A stretch of 64,000 nt of DNA from Blasia pusilla (lineage: Eukaryota; Marchantiophyta; Marchantiopsida; Blasiales): assembly GCA_050084515.1 (NCBI GenBank), contig CM114273.1, positions 992,001 to 1,056,000 of the forward strand, written 5' to 3'. Numbering within the stretch: the stretch's first letter is position 1; every line of letters starts with the position of its first letter. Positions 20,513 through 32,720 of the stretch are shown one piece after another. Position numbers and translations under genes: made by a program. Below the pieces are notes generated by a model that saw only the letters and a list, made by a program, of their open reading frames with translations, was not told where the DNA came from and ran no database searches.

Positions 20513-23500
20513 GAATATAAAAGATATAGACTTAGTTTATAGAAGGATTTCAAAGACAGACCAGCGTAAACTAACCCGACCTCGGGTTCGAAAATCCGAG
20601 GATGAACAGGCACGAGGCTCTCCAATAATATAGACAAGAGGAGACTTGTGCTTAGGTGGTGAAATAACATAGAGTTTTTAATGCATATTAGAAAAGTTTC
20701 ATCTATATTACCAAACGAGCATACGTTTTCATGAAAAAGAAAGAGTTCTCTTGTTTCACATTTTTTCCTACAATTAACAATGATTTATGGAAAAAGTTGA
20801 GATGAGTTTTACATGTGTTCAAATTTTCTTTTTGATGAATCCTAAATTTCTGATAGAATATAAATACGTGAATTTAGATGAATCGTTTAAAATCCCAATA
20901 AATCTTTGAAGCATTTTCCTTAGTTTAACACAAAAGTCTATTTATTACAACAGCCGGGGAGGGAAGGCCTCTCCAAATCCCGCGATATATATGTCCTATC
21001 TCTTCACCGGCGGTTCAGCGGTAACCGGGAGTAACCGGGAGTCTGGCAGGCCAGTACTCCTGGGCAGCCTTTCTAGACAGGGGACTTGAAGTCTGAACGG
21101 GACAGGGATCTGTAGTCGGGTCGAGCCTACCGATATCTCTGCTCTGCTGATCTAGGAGAAGACGAGTTTGGTGAGTTCAGGAGTAGAGGGAGGATCGTAA
21201 TCATAACAATCCCAAGGTAGTTCGCGAAACTCGAAAGTGAGTTCTTTCAGAAGAACAGGAGGTTAAGAGGTGCTATAATAGGAGCTAGATGTCTTGACTT
21301 GTACTGCGACGGACTGAGTTACTCGATTGTGCGCTTGTGTCAACACGCGAAGGGACACGATCTTCTGACATACGTTAGTGGGACTGTATAATATCGTTAT
21401 CCGCTGGTGCTGCCGCACATGTATACCACTCAGTGTGCAGAACAGGCGGCAGCAGCAGCAGCAGCAGCAGCAGCTCGATCGTGTGAGGGTACACACGCGT
21501 TGGAAATAGGTTTACGGGATTGCACATTACGTTAGCCACCCCTGCCAGCTCTCGGAGCGAATCTCGATCGCCGAGAGGACGGTTGGAGTGCAGACTCTTC
21601 AAAGGGTGCTTTCTTTCTTGAGCGCACATATGCCAGCGCGCTGTTGCGGGCAAACTTGTGCAGACTCGCAGTGACTGTTCCGGATAACATACATACATTC
21701 CGCCCCAAGCGGTTGAGCTTCTGACGCCGAGTGCATGCGACAAGCTCTGACTGAACACCTGTTGCGTTATGTACGGTGAATTCCTCCGGTTGAGTTTCTG
21801 TCGCCCGTCCACGACGACTGCTCACCGCAGTGTTAACCGCGCGCGTAATCCTCCACGAGATAGCTCGTCGCTAAATTCGGATACAGTTCGTCCCAGAGCT
21901 AGAAAAGAGACGACATCAGGTTATTCGTGTGAATTGGAATCGCGAGTTCAATAGCTTGAATAGCAGCGAGAAAAGCCAGAAAAGTGCACGCCGCACAATC
22001 ATCTAGAGAAAAGTGAACACCGCACGTGCATGTATGTACGTACACACATGTGGAGCAAGCTATGGCGTCGATGGTTCTGCGCGACTTTTCATGAACCTGC
22101 CTGCCTGCAGCTGGAAGCTGCGCAAATCGCCAAACTGCGGGAAATCACGCTAGATCCATGTACCGAACGTGCTCGCGTCACATACGAAGATTCCGAGAAT
22201 GTATTCGAATTGTGGGTTTGACCGATTTCATCCTCGGGTTTTCTAAACCCCTGCTCGAATTGAGGCCTCCGATTGCCGTCGGTACAGAGTACCACAGCGA
22301 GAATGTCCATCGCTAGCCCAGAGGCGATAAGGTTACGTCAATCGACAAAAGCGGTGAGATTGCAGGAGCTCGATCGAGCCACTGAGCTTCACTCCAGAAT
22401 CCACGACTCGCCCAGATATGTGGCGGAGAGTCGGGGGTCACCAACGAGATGAAAAGTGTTGTGGGGATTTGCGCGGTTGTGACCATTTTCTACTACTGCT
22501 CCAGCGTGGGCTGGAAAGGGGCGAGGCCTGGAAGATTACGCAGTAGATCTGTCGAAAGTAGCATGCAAGTTACGATCACTCCCGTCAGCGCCATGAATCA
22601 TTGCTGCATGTTTTGCGTTTGTCCGCAATATTCTTTTACCAATGGGACAGATTTGTTCCGTCATAGGGACGAATCAATGGCGCGTCCGTCGGCCGGGCTC
22701 TCACCATTATCGGGTCAAAGCGGTGCTCAACAGCTGCGCGAGCGCAGCTACGTCAGACTCGGACGATCATCCTGTCTGAAATGTTCTTAGCTACCTAGCT
22801 ACGTAGACTCTACGATTCCTGGCTGGTTCAGGCCCCCATGTGCGCAGCGCAGCGCCAGCCCGGGAGTGAAACTTGTGGAGCTATGTCCAGCAGGTGAGTG
22901 TGTTCCGCACTTGAGATTGTGACCTTAGAGAAGCGGTTTGCGGGAGCATATGCGATTGTGCTCGCCCTTTGACAAAATCAGACAGAGAGCTCTGTAAAGG
23001 TGAAACCTTCGGGGTCGTTCCACGCCACAGAGCGACCCTCGCTTGGACATGTGTTTCCACAAAAGTGGGTGAACACCGCGAGCTTGGCTGTCCCGCATCA
23101 AAGCTAGCGCTCTCTAGTCATGAGTGCATGCACATTTGTCTGTACATCTCGGATTAACCGTGGTGGCCATGACCAGGATGTCTACCGACAATTTATCTCG
23201 AGATAGAACAATTTATCGACAGGTTAGAAAGTGAGTGGTGGCTATGGCACACTGCGAATTCCTTAGTTTTTCCCAGTAGCTCCTAATCGCAGCCACCTTG
23301 CGGGCCCTCCTCGGGACCACCTTTTGAGAATAGGTTCATAAGCTCTAGCGAGCTGAGGGCAGGAGCCTGGAGCACGCTCGGACTCGCTTCTCTCCCCTCC
23401 TGCTTCACGCGCGCAGGCAAACACATCTTTCGTGCGACGCCGGATTCCGAACACGCGTGCGCGTTCCGTCGTCGACTAAGACAGATCCAGAAATCCTATC

Positions 23501-23765
23501 GGGAGCTGCATCGTTTGGCTAATTTGTGGTCGCAGTGCTTTGAGTCAAGTCGCTGTGTAGCTCCGCAACAGGTCGGCATCGATCACGCCTGAGGGTTGGT
23601 TGCAGGCCGAATTCGCGACCTGGCATCCAATTCGGAGGTGACCTCGATACAGAATTAATTCTACGGAGAGAGAGAGAGAGAGAGAGAGGTTCGGGTGGAG
23701 GATCGAGTCGATCGGCAGTCGGGGCGGGGAGGAAGGTTTAGCGATTCGAGCAGGCATTCTTGAAA
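20513..23765. other. Intergenic region upstream of the fasciclin-like gene, with two microsatellites
   Basis: AT-rich to about 21000, then balanced to GC-rich. Short reading frames exist on both strands, but none has a recognisable domain or a convincing start. A (GCA)n run of 26 bases lies at 21449-21474 and a (GA)n run of 23 bases at 23666-23688. The part close to 23767 should contain the promoter and 5' untranslated region of the fasciclin-like gene. Confidence 0.5.
23666..23688 (+). promoter_or_regulatory. (GA)n tract about 80 bp upstream of the fasciclin-like start codon
   Basis: This is an uninterrupted run of about eleven GA units ending 78 bases before the ATG. GA/CT tracts are frequent in plant promoters and 5' leaders and can bind GAGA-type factors. 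Here that role is only inferred from position. Confidence 0.35.
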
Positions 23766-23766
23766 G

Positions 23767-25005
23767 ATGAGGCGAGGAAATGCTGCAGCGAGATTGGGCT
23801 TGGTGGTGTCGGTGTTGCTGGGATACAGCATTACCCTCTCTGCCGGGCAGGTTCTATCTCCGGCTCCCAGTCCCGCGCCCAAACCTGCGCCCTTATTCAA
23901 CATCACCACCATCCTCGATGGGTTCCCGGACTTCACAGTGCTGAATCAGCTGCTCTCGAAGTCGGGAGTGGCGGAGGAGATCAACACTAGGCGATCGGTC
24001 ACGCTCCTGGCTCCGAACAACGACGTCCTGAACGCGTTCCAGGCCAGCATTCCCTCGGTCGACGCGGTGAAGATTGCCGACCTCCTACGCTACCATGTGC
24101 TGTTGCAGTACTTCGACCTTACGGAGTTCAAGGCTCTGGACAACGTCAATGGAAGCGCAGTGACCACTCTCCTGCAGACGACAGGGCGCACTCTCGACAC
24201 CGACGGATTCGTCAACATTTACAACACTCCCGATGGCATTCTCATCGGCCATGCCACCCCGGATACTTCGCCCAACGTGACGGTGGTGAAGAACGTCACG
24301 CAGAAGCCCTACGATGTCAGCGTGATGCAAATCGACAAGGTGTTGGAGCCGATCGGGTTCGAGACTGCTATCAGCAACATCACTCAGGTCCTGCAATCTT
24401 TCCAGGAGTACAGCCTCTTCATCAGCATCTTGCAGCAGACCGGGGCTGACAACGTGTTCACCGGCAGGCAGAATGGACAAGGAATCACCATCTTCGCGCC
24501 CAAGGACTCCGCATTCAACAAAGTCGCCCAGAAATCGCTGCAGGGTCTGTCCACTGTGCAGCGCAAGCAGCTGGTCGAGTACCACGCCCTCACGTCCTAC
24601 TTCTCGCTCGACTCTCTCAAGACTCTCAGCGCCGACAGCTCTCTCCAGACCGTCGCGTCGCTCGCTGCGACGTCGGGAGGATTCCGCGTGAACTTCACCA
24701 CCACAGCCAGCGGCAACGTCACGCTCCACTCCGGACTCACGAACGCGATCGTCACGGACACGCTCTCCGACGCCAAGCCCGTCAGTATCTACTCCATCGA
24801 CGCAGTTCTCCTCCCGGTGGACATCTTCGGCAAGGCCGTCGCCGCCCCGGCGCCCGCTCCCGCCAACTCCAGCGCCCCCAGGTCTTCACGGGTTCCGGAT
24901 TCACCCGTGCTCCAGGAATCGCCACCTGGTGGTAGTGCCAGCACGGTCCCATTCAACGGAGCGCTCTCATTGGCCATTGCCTTGCTCGCTTGGGCGTGGC
25001 TGTAG
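23767..25005 (+). CDS. FLA: Fasciclin-like arabinogalactan protein, two FAS1 domains, GPI-anchor signal
   Basis: A single-exon gene of 412 codons. Residues 1-27 form a signal peptide (LGLVVSVLLGYSITLSAG), followed by an arabinogalactan glycomodule, SPAPSPAPKPAP (31-42). FAS1 domain 1 spans about 43-195, with SVTLLAPNNDVL (77-88) and the LLRYHVL motif (106-112). Domain 2 spans about 200-352, with TIFAPKDSAF (241-250) and LVEYHAL (269-275). A second Ala/Pro-rich module lies at 358-371. The C-terminus is a short polar stretch and a hydrophobic tail (ALSLAIALLAWAWL), as needed for GPI anchoring. Many N-x-S/T sites are present. Family members sit at the outer plasma membrane and cell wall and act in adhesion and wall architecture. 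The gene looks intact, and its codon use is GC-rich compared with the surroundings. Confidence 0.95.
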   Translation: MRRGNAAARLGLVVSVLLGYSITLSAGQVLSPAPSPAPKPAPLFNITTILDGFPDFTVLNQLLSKSGVAEEINTRRSVTLLAPNNDVLNAFQASIPSVDAVKIADLLRYHVLLQYFDLTEFKALDNVNGSAVTTLLQTTGRTLDTDGFVNIYNTPDGILIGHATPDTSPNVTVVKNVTQKPYDVSVMQIDKVLEPIGFETAISNITQVLQSFQEYSLFISILQQTGADNVFTGRQNGQGITIFAPKDSAFNKVAQKSLQGLSTVQRKQLVEYHALTSYFSLDSLKTLSADSSLQTVASLAATSGGFRVNFTTTASGNVTLHSGLTNAIVTDTLSDAKPVSIYSIDAVLLPVDIFGKAVAAPAPAPANSSAPRSSRVPDSPVLQESPPGGSASTVPFNGALSLAIALLAWAWL

Positions 25006-26497
25006 GCGACGGAGTTCAGTTTACGATGCTATCTCCGTTAACGGAGGGAGAGGATGCGTTACTACTACTTGATTGGCTTTGGATCAGATTAGCGTAATTA
25101 ACATACACAGGTTAGTCGAGACATAAGGGCCTCTGGAATTTGAATTGTGGAGGTGATCCCTCACAATCACTTCCTATCGATGTGTCTGTCACTCTATAAC
25201 TCTCAGCCGAAGATCGATCATAACATGTAAACTCTCGATTCGGGGAGTGTGGCGTAGGCCTGATACGGTACAAGCATCGGAAGTTGACCCATCATCATTG
25301 CGATTGCTTCTGGTGTTCAAATCAGAACTGTTAGAAAAAAAGAAAAAAGTGGATCAGTATCTCATCAAAGATGGTCAGGGTACCGTCTTGTGTCGATATA
25401 TAGATTCCTTGATCTAGGTCGTGGAGATGAGATGTGCGCAGGCAGTTTTAGGAACTTTGACACTTGTATTGATAAATTCCTCGCTCGAGGAAGTTGCGGA
25501 GATGAGATGAGATGGGATGTGCGCAGGCAGTTTTATGGACATTCACTTATTAACAGGTATGTTGAGAAATTCCTCGTTCGCGGAGGTTGTGGAGATGATA
25601 TGATGAGATGAAATGTGCGCACTGGCAGGGAGTTTTATTGGCTTTCAGATATTGACGGTTGCATTGAGAAATTCCTTGATGGAGGAAGTTGTGGAGATAA
25701 TATTTGACACATGCCTCATGCTGATAAGTTCCTCGATCGATGAAATGAGTTGAGGCGTGCACACATGGTTTTAAGGACATTCAGGTATACACTTTCGTGT
25801 CGAGATATTATTCCTCACTTTAGGTCGTAGAGATGTGCGCAGGCAATTTCATGAATTTTCAGGCAGGAGGAAGTGCGTGGATTAGATGGCTCAATGATTC
25901 TGCAGCTTTTCACTGTCAACCCGAAGCCAATTACATCAACTTCAAGCCTGACCTCGCCAGCATTTATTTCTCGCAACATTTTTTAGTCCGTTGGAAGCAT
26001 GCATTGTCTACATAGATTCTGCGCTACTTAGCAACGAGTGTCCCCTTTTTATTAAAACCGTCTTTGTGTGGTGGAGGACATTGTCAAGATGTACAAATGA
26101 TAACACACTAGGTTCAATGATGGACAACAAGCTGGGATAGGCGGTGCTTAAAAAAGAAATGTTCCAGTAAACTCCGCGTCGCAATCTTCCATGTCCTGTT
26201 CTGCTTTTACCATTTCAGGTATGGGAAACCGCCTCTGGTCAATTGTCACTCCGTTGAAAACGTCTCATAGTCGTAGGAAGATATCTAGGGCTCATGTAGA
26301 AACGTCACTGAGTAATTGAGGTGATCTGTACACAAAGAAGAATGAGGATTCAACAAACCCGCCCCAGCACACCGCACAGGAGAATTGTCCAGTGTCAACG
26401 TGAACATCGCTCGCTACAGAAGCCTGGAGGAGATTCTAAAACTGACGGGCGTTGAGTGGGTAGATATGTCAAAACTTTCAGTCTTGGGAACCCTAAT
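25006..26497. other. Spacer between the converging 3' ends of the fasciclin-like and pyruvate decarboxylase genes
   Basis: It holds the 3' untranslated regions of both genes and a degenerate tandem repeat (25430-25870). No other gene was recognised. Confidence 0.6.
25430..25870 (+). repeat. Degenerate tandem repeat, about five units of 80-140 bp
   Basis: Units share GATGTGCGCAGGCAGTTTTA, then a short variable part with ATTCA, GAGAAATTCCTCG and GGAAGTTGTGGAGAT. Unit starts are near 25433, 25519, 25614, 25753 and 25833. Divergence between units is high, so the array is old. Confidence 0.6.
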
Positions 26498-29400
26498 CTA
26501 CTGGGGATTGTGAGGTCGGCTGTTGGCAGCAGACACTCGGGAGCCCCATTCCAACAGCTCTTTGCTGGTGTCATCTTTGTGTACAATCACCTCGATGAAA
26601 CAGAGACAGTCTCCCTTCTTCTTCTGTACCGTCTTTATTGCCTCTATCAGCTCGCCTTCGTTCCTCACCTGCACGTTCCAACTTTTCCTTTGCTCTCAGC
26701 TCAATTCTGACATGTACAACCCCAACTCGAATATGACCTCTCTCTACATCGGGCAATGAGCACTGTTTTCATTGATTCTTTCGTTTTTTTAATATCAAGA
26801 AACATACATATCGAGCTGCTTCGTTGAAGTGGTTCAGTATCACCACCTGAGCTAAGAATTTGCCCCTCAAAAAACTTTCCATAATTACCACAAACATATC
26901 CTCTCTATGAAAGCCAACGGTCGTTGTGTGCTTAAAATGTGGTTGCGGTGCGGGAAGTGACAAAAGAAACTGAAATTTCGTTGCGATTTCTTTAGCTGCT
27001 TGTGTTTTGGTGACTACATAATGTGTACTAGGCAAGCGTAAATATATCATTGCCAGTTTTTATTTCCCAGTAGAGTTTAGATGTTGAGATTTTATCACCT
27101 TTGTAGTCCAGCATTTTCCGACACCATTATGGAAGGCATCAACTACGCCTGTGTAGTTCCAGTTTTTTATGACATTGTAAGGTCCATCGTGTATTTCAAC
27201 TTCGATTGTGTAACCCCATTGTTTATCAGAAAGATGATACTCCTATGTCCATTTCCGATCATGGTTGAAACATCTTGTGCTGTGACCTATTCCAACACAG
27301 ACGTATCCACAACGAAGTATTTCTTAAGTCTTGTGAGCAGGGAATTACCCGATGTTGCTTTCTTGAGGCACAAAGCTGAAATCTCTCTCTCACACACACA
27401 TGGACACACTCATACCTGGAAACTGCCATCCCCGATGCATGCAATAACACGCTTCTCCGGTGCTGCCTGTGCGTAGCCCAGTAAGGCACCAACGGACCAA
27501 CCAATGGATCCGTATTGCATTTGGAACTCATATCTGTCAGGATTCAACAATTGAAACCTCGTCAGAACTGTGCACTGAGCATTGGACCATTCTATCCATT
27601 CCAATTTTGAACATTCAAGTAGCTGACATCAACTATTGGTCGCTTCAAGAATACACTCTGCTTGCTAATTTCGATCAGCCAGGGATTGTATGTGGTGCAA
27701 CACCGCCATATCCTCCTACAGATCATAATGTATTCTTCTGCACCAATCTCTGAACGTAGTCCAGAAGCTGATATAAACTTTTGATAGCTCATTGATTGAA
27801 GTGAGGACTATTTTCGGTGGACAGAATCGTCGAAGGCAGCAAATTGTTTAGGTGCTCGTGACCTTTGAGCTGCTTGATACGATTCCAGAAGATCGTGCAG
27901 AGATTTTAAGTTTGATGTTACAGTTCCATATTTTCCTGCAAGTCACAATGTGTCGAAGGGAATACTTTCCCTTATTATAAGGGAATACTTTCCCTTATTA
28001 TAAGGCCGGCCGAATACTTTCCCTTATTTTATCGAATTCCTGGGCACCTACCGACCTTTACACCCGAGGCTTGGAGTCTTAACGATGGATTTAGTGAACC
28101 GAAATATCTGACCGACCAAGCAACCAGCGTCTACGATATATCCCTTCTTGTATGGATCAGTTTTCACAGTGTTGAACCATGCCAGCTAGTGGACTGGATT
28201 GGAGCGGAATTCCATGGAGCAGGGAGTGCATGGATCGACATTATAGCGAAAGTAGAACAGCAAGCGCTTGTAAATACTCACAAGCATCCATCAGGCAACC
28301 TCAGATTTTGACAGTTGAACCATGAGTCTCCAGTCTCAGCAATGATGGCGTTATCCCTGGTCAACATATTCTGCACATACAGTTGAATCATTCCTCTGTC
28401 AGTGTTAAGTCTTCCTTTCTGGTATAGGCTGTCCGTCTTCGTTGCGCTAACAAGCTTCTGTCAATTCTTTATTTCTTCCTGGCACGAGCTAACAAAAATG
28501 GTGCAGTCTTTGCTGAGCTCGCAACCTTCAAGACGAGAATTCTTTATTCCTTCCTGGATGAGCTACCAGAACAGGCGCAGTCTTTCATGTGCTCAGGGTA
28601 TTAATCGGAATCACCTGAATATGTGAGAAGAGCTGATTCACTCGAAGTGGAGCTCCATGGTCGGCTTTGAGTACCGCTCCTGGGGGAATGTGGATCCGCT
28701 TGAAGTTGTCTAAGGCGGTGCTGTTCTTCTTCACCTTCTTGGAAAGAGCATGGAGGAAGTCATTCATAAGAACGCATCCATAGGACGACCCTCCTGCAGT
28801 TGTCACACGATCGGGCTGGACCAGGAGCATCTTCTCCTTTTTCAAGAGTAGCGAGTATCCAACTGAACTGTAGTCGTTGAAAATCGGCCCAATGAACACA
28901 TACACATCGGCAGACTCCACAATCTCGTTCACATACGGTGTGCTCACAGCTCCCCAGTACGTTCCAATAAAATGTGGGTGATGCTCGGGAAAGTGCCCTT
29001 TCCCAGCAGGCATCACAGCTATGGGATATCCCGAGGCAAGGGCGAACTCCACCACTGCTGCATGAGCCTTTGCCACTCTCACCTTGGAGCCTATGACCAG
29101 TACCGGCTTCACTCCTGCGTTGAGGAACTCGGCTGCCTGATTCACAGCCGCTGCCAAGCTCTGTGGGTTGCTCGTTCTGCCACAGGTTTGAAGCATCCAA
29201 GCATTTGTCATCAACGAGAAATCACAATTATCACTATCAGTCGATTTTCATGTCTGCGAAGTGGTGGAACGAACCTGGAGTTGAGAGAGTAGGGAATCGG
29301 CACACGGTTGAAGGTGGGATGTGGAGAACCCGCCAGATTACAGGCGATGCTGATGTACACTGGCTTACTCATGGCCAGCGCCGTAGAAATCGCATAATCG

Positions 29401-30955
29401 ACCAGCTCATGTGCATCCTCCAAGTCCTTAACCACCACCTATAATCCCCCACAGCTTCACCCGTTACTGATGAATCCCTCGGTCATGCATAACTCTCGAT
29501 CATACTCTTATCATCGTCATACAGAGAGTCCGAGTAACTTCTCCTGAATGACAGCGAGCAGCTATGGAACTAAACCGATGGCGGTATTGTAACGCAGCAC
29601 TCCATCAATGGAGATCCCTTTTCCTTTTACAGAGTGAAGCATGGGATTGATAATTGTGAACATAAAGAAATAGAAGGGAAGAACCCCAATGTAGTATTAC
29701 AAAGGAAGAGGAGGCGCCGCGAGAAGACCGAAATCGTCAGGGAACACTTCGATTGCCGGTGGATTGGGATACATTCGGAACTTCTATCAAGAATGATAAC
29801 CTCCAAGAATGTGATCCTTCATGGAGAGCACTGTTACATCTCTCGTGCAATATCGCTTACTTCTGAGTGCATCCAAGATTGTAATTTTCTTACCATAGTG
29901 TCTCAAAGCGTTTGAGTTTTCACATCTCTCTGTGAAAGCTCTGCACCAACAATAGTATTAGGTACAGGTTTTATGGTCCCATGCCTAATCAGTAGAGTCT
30001 CTCTGTTTCCCAAAGCTATGTGAGCATCGTCTCTCTGTTTCCCTCTCTGCAACGGATTTGGGATCCCAAGAGATGAAGTAGATATTGTGATAAGGAGCTT
30101 CTTGGCTTATAAATGGGAGCTCCACAACCTGTGCACTGGGTACACTTCACAGACACTACTGAATGGTGAAGTCTACAAATGATCGTAGCCTATTTTGAAC
30201 ACGCAGAGAATCCATGGTTGAATGAAAGAACTATTTTTGCTCATGGAAGAGGAATGCGCAGAGGAATTGTCAAGACATACGAATTTCCCTCGACCCGTAG
30301 GAGAGGCTTGAGAAATGTGAATCAGTAGGGTGGAGACACAGAGGAGGCCGTCTCCGACGAAACAAAGGCTTGTGAAGGCGAAAGAAGGAGATGCGAATGA
30401 AGGAAATGGATGTGAGGACGATATGGAGGAATGTGAAGATTTTGACGGTAAAGAAAAGAAACTTGAAGACGAAAAAAGAGAGAGAAATGTGAAGTACGAA
30501 ACGTGGAGACAAATGCAGTAATTGATCTCTTTCCTTACCTGTGCACAGGTGACTGTTTGAAAGCATCGCAATTCCTGGCTGAAATCAGGAAGTCCGATAG
30601 TGTGATGAAGAATGCGGTTGGTTCCGTAGTCGTTAGAGTTCGGTCCTCCCACGAGGCAGATGACGGGCAGATTCTCGCTGTACGCTCCGGCTATGGCGTT
30701 GATCACACTCAGTCCTCCCACTGTGAATGTCACCGCACACGCCCCCACTCCCTTCTTCCTGGCATAGCCATCTGCTGCGTATCCCGCATTGAGCTCGTTG
30801 CAGCACCCAATAAAATTCAGCTGGGGCTCCGCTATCAGATGGTCCAGCAGTATCAGATTGAAATCTCCTGGCACTCCAAAGACATCCCTCACTCCCACCT
30901 CCACAAGCCTCATTGCCACATGCCTCCCCAACGTGTTAATGCTGAACGCCTCCAT
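26498..30955 (-). CDS. PDC: Pyruvate decarboxylase, seven exons, one 1-nt frameshift in exon 6
   Basis: Thiamine-diphosphate enzyme of the cytosol that converts pyruvate to acetaldehyde and CO2 in ethanol fermentation. Exons by GT-AG junctions (- strand): 30955-30539, 29438-29275, 29176-28615, 28370-28282, 27533-27416, 27286-27099, 26668-26498. All phases fit, giving about 569 residues, normal for plant PDC. Exon 1 has the activating Glu ([16 protein letters not shown]) and the catalytic pair in [11 protein letters not shown]. Exon 3 has [10 protein letters not shown] and [13 protein letters not shown]. Exon 4 has [11 protein letters not shown]. Exon 5 has the GDGSF of the TPP/Mg site. The last exon ends [20 protein letters not shown]...NPQ. 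Exon 6 reads INNG and then lacks one G in a G run (C run on the + strand, about 27213-27216). Downstream [13 protein letters not shown] is therefore out of frame. This is either a recent inactivation or a homopolymer sequencing error. Confidence 0.93.
27958..28032 (+). repeat. Three copies of a GAATACTTTCCC repeat in intron 4 of PDC
   Basis: GAATACTTTCCCTTATT occurs three times. Between copies lie the near-palindrome CCTTATTATAAGG and the palindrome GGCCGGCC. It lies inside the intron between exons 4 and 5. Confidence 0.7.
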
Positions 30956-31904
30956 TCTTCCCTGCTTTCTCTTCACGGATTCAAGCTTCTTCAAGGGATA
31001 CGGATCAGTGAGCTTGTTCAGCAGACAGAGAGGAGTTGTGGGCTGTGTGCAGCTGCAGGTTGATGACTTGCCCCAATTTCCTCCTACCCTTCGGGTCCTG
31101 CACTGTCGACGGATTCCGTTGATCTACTCCCACTCCTGTTTCTTCACTTGCTTCGGATCGGTCTGCTCATTCGGCAGACAGTGTTGACTGATCGAGAGAG
31201 GATGTGTCGGTGGCTTCCGCAGTTTCTGGGTCGACCGTTCTTCAGATTGCTCGTCCAGCTGGGAAGGTCGTGAGCAGCTCCTGTACTGGTTCGATATGTC
31301 ATCGGCTGCTGCTCAATTTCTCCCACGGCCTCCAATTTCCTTCTCACTCCTCCCGATCAGCTACGACGGTTGTGGACACTACCACTATGGTGCGATAGAT
31401 TTCCTGCTTCTGCAAAAGATGGGCAGAGACTGTCTCTGCTCATCTGGCTGGCTGTTCAGATTGGGAGGGTTTGTGGGTTCGTGGAGCTCAGGGATCCATC
31501 CTTTATCAGCTGCAGTTTCTTGCGTGGAATCTGCTGATTGTCCAAGGGAAGCTCCACCTATCGATGGACTTCTAGCTCAGATTCCCTTGTGCTGACTAGC
31601 TCCGAGCTCTGCGCGCTTCCAGGTGCAACAGGAAGCTCGCGCCACGTCCAGTCACCACCAGCATTCCATCCCTCTGTCACGTCATCACCGAAGAATTAGT
31701 TCTTCGATTCCTGTGGATTCCCCTTATGCTGCAGGTCAACCCGGTCCACCTTCCAAACTCCAACCTAGCTCCCCCGCTGCAGCGTCATCGCGGATGAAAT
31801 GGAGATTTTGCAATTGGACCATCCATTTCGCTGACAAGGTCTGAGCTGAGAAATAGCGATGGTCCCCTCAGAAATCGATCGATCTCTGTGCCCCACCCTT
31901 CCTC
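30956..31904. other. Upstream region of the pyruvate decarboxylase gene
   Basis: Contains the presumed 5' leader and promoter of PDC (transcribed leftwards). The PDC frame extends upstream of the ATG at 30955 without an ATG for at least 13 codons. Several short CT-rich frames are open, but no domain is recognisable. Confidence 0.45.
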
Positions 31905-32434
31905 TCTCTATCCAATCCGTTCGCCTGCAGGTCTCAGAACACTGATTGGACGCAGATCAGTTCTCGGAGGTAATCACCCAGCTCTCTTCCCACAGTGCAA
32001 CCTTTTCTGGATCAAACTTGGGAAAGGAGAGAGTGCTGGGAAAGGAATTTCTTGGCTGAAATCTGGAAGCTATGTATGAGAGAGTCTCCCTATGCAATCC
32101 GTTCGCCTGCAGGTCTCCGAACACTGATGGGACGCATATGCGTTCTCGGAGGTAATCACTCAGCTCTCTTCCCACAGTGCAACCTTTCTGGATCAAACTT
32201 GGGAAAGGAGTTTCTTGGCTGAAATCTGGAAGCTATGTATGAGAGAGCCTCTCTATCCAATCCGTTCGCCTGCAGGTCAAAGAACACTGATGGGACGCAG
32301 ATCCGTTCTCGGAGGTAAATCACCGAGCTCTCTTCCCACAGTGCAAGCTTTTTGGATCAAACATGGGAAAGGAGAAAGTACTGGGAAAACAGGTTCTTGG
32401 CTGAACTCGTCAAGCTGTGTCTGATAGAGTCTCC
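31905..32434 (+). repeat. Three tandem units of about 165-185 bp upstream of PDC
   Basis: Units start near 31905, 32085 and 32247. Each carries CAATCCGTTCGCCTGCAGG, then GAACACTGAT.GGACGCA, TTCTCGGAGG, CCCACAGTGCAA, GGATCAAACTTGGGAAAGG and TTCTTGGCTGAA. Units 1 and 3 are most alike and unit 2 lacks about 20 bases. Confidence 0.8.
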
Positions 32435-32574
32435 CTTCTCTCACATGATACCGTCTTCTTCTTTTCCCTAAGTAGCTCCGATTCCAGTCACTAGCAATTT
32501 CCAATTTCCAAGCATGGCTCTAGGTCGAGTGTTCAGGCTACCGCAGGCACTACTTAGTGACTAGAGTCTCTACA

Positions 32575-32720
32575 CATTGTGCGATGAAGACTCATATCAC
32601 AGTGATTGTGCTTTATTAGAGGGAACCCCCAATCTCTCTGTCGCTCTCTGCACTATCAAAATCTTGCACATTATACTATGAAGATTCCTGTCACACTCAT
32701 TGTGTCTTATCAGAGGGAAT
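32575..32720 (+). repeat. Two tandem copies of a 94-bp unit
   Basis: CATTGTGCGATGAAGACTC... at 32575 and CATTATACTATGAAGATTC... at 32669 share about 50 well-matched bases, ending in a CTTAT.AGAGGGAA segment. Confidence 0.6.

Noticed and set aside
20430-20515. Functional tRNA gene
   Set aside because: A and B boxes are present but acceptor and T stems do not pair; a SINE-like origin fits better.
20575-20605. tRNA T-arm (GGGTTCGAAAATCC)
   Set aside because: No A box or cloverleaf upstream.
21375-21812. Protein with a poly-amino-acid tract encoded by the (GCA)n run
   Set aside because: The frames around the run have no domain, no good start and no homologous extension; treated as a microsatellite.
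22449-22790. Small secreted protein with signal-like N-terminus
   Set aside because: Only a chance hydrophobic start; no conserved Cys pattern or context supports it.
24085-24729. 214-codon antisense frame inside the fasciclin-like gene
   Set aside because: Shadow of the GC-rich coding strand.
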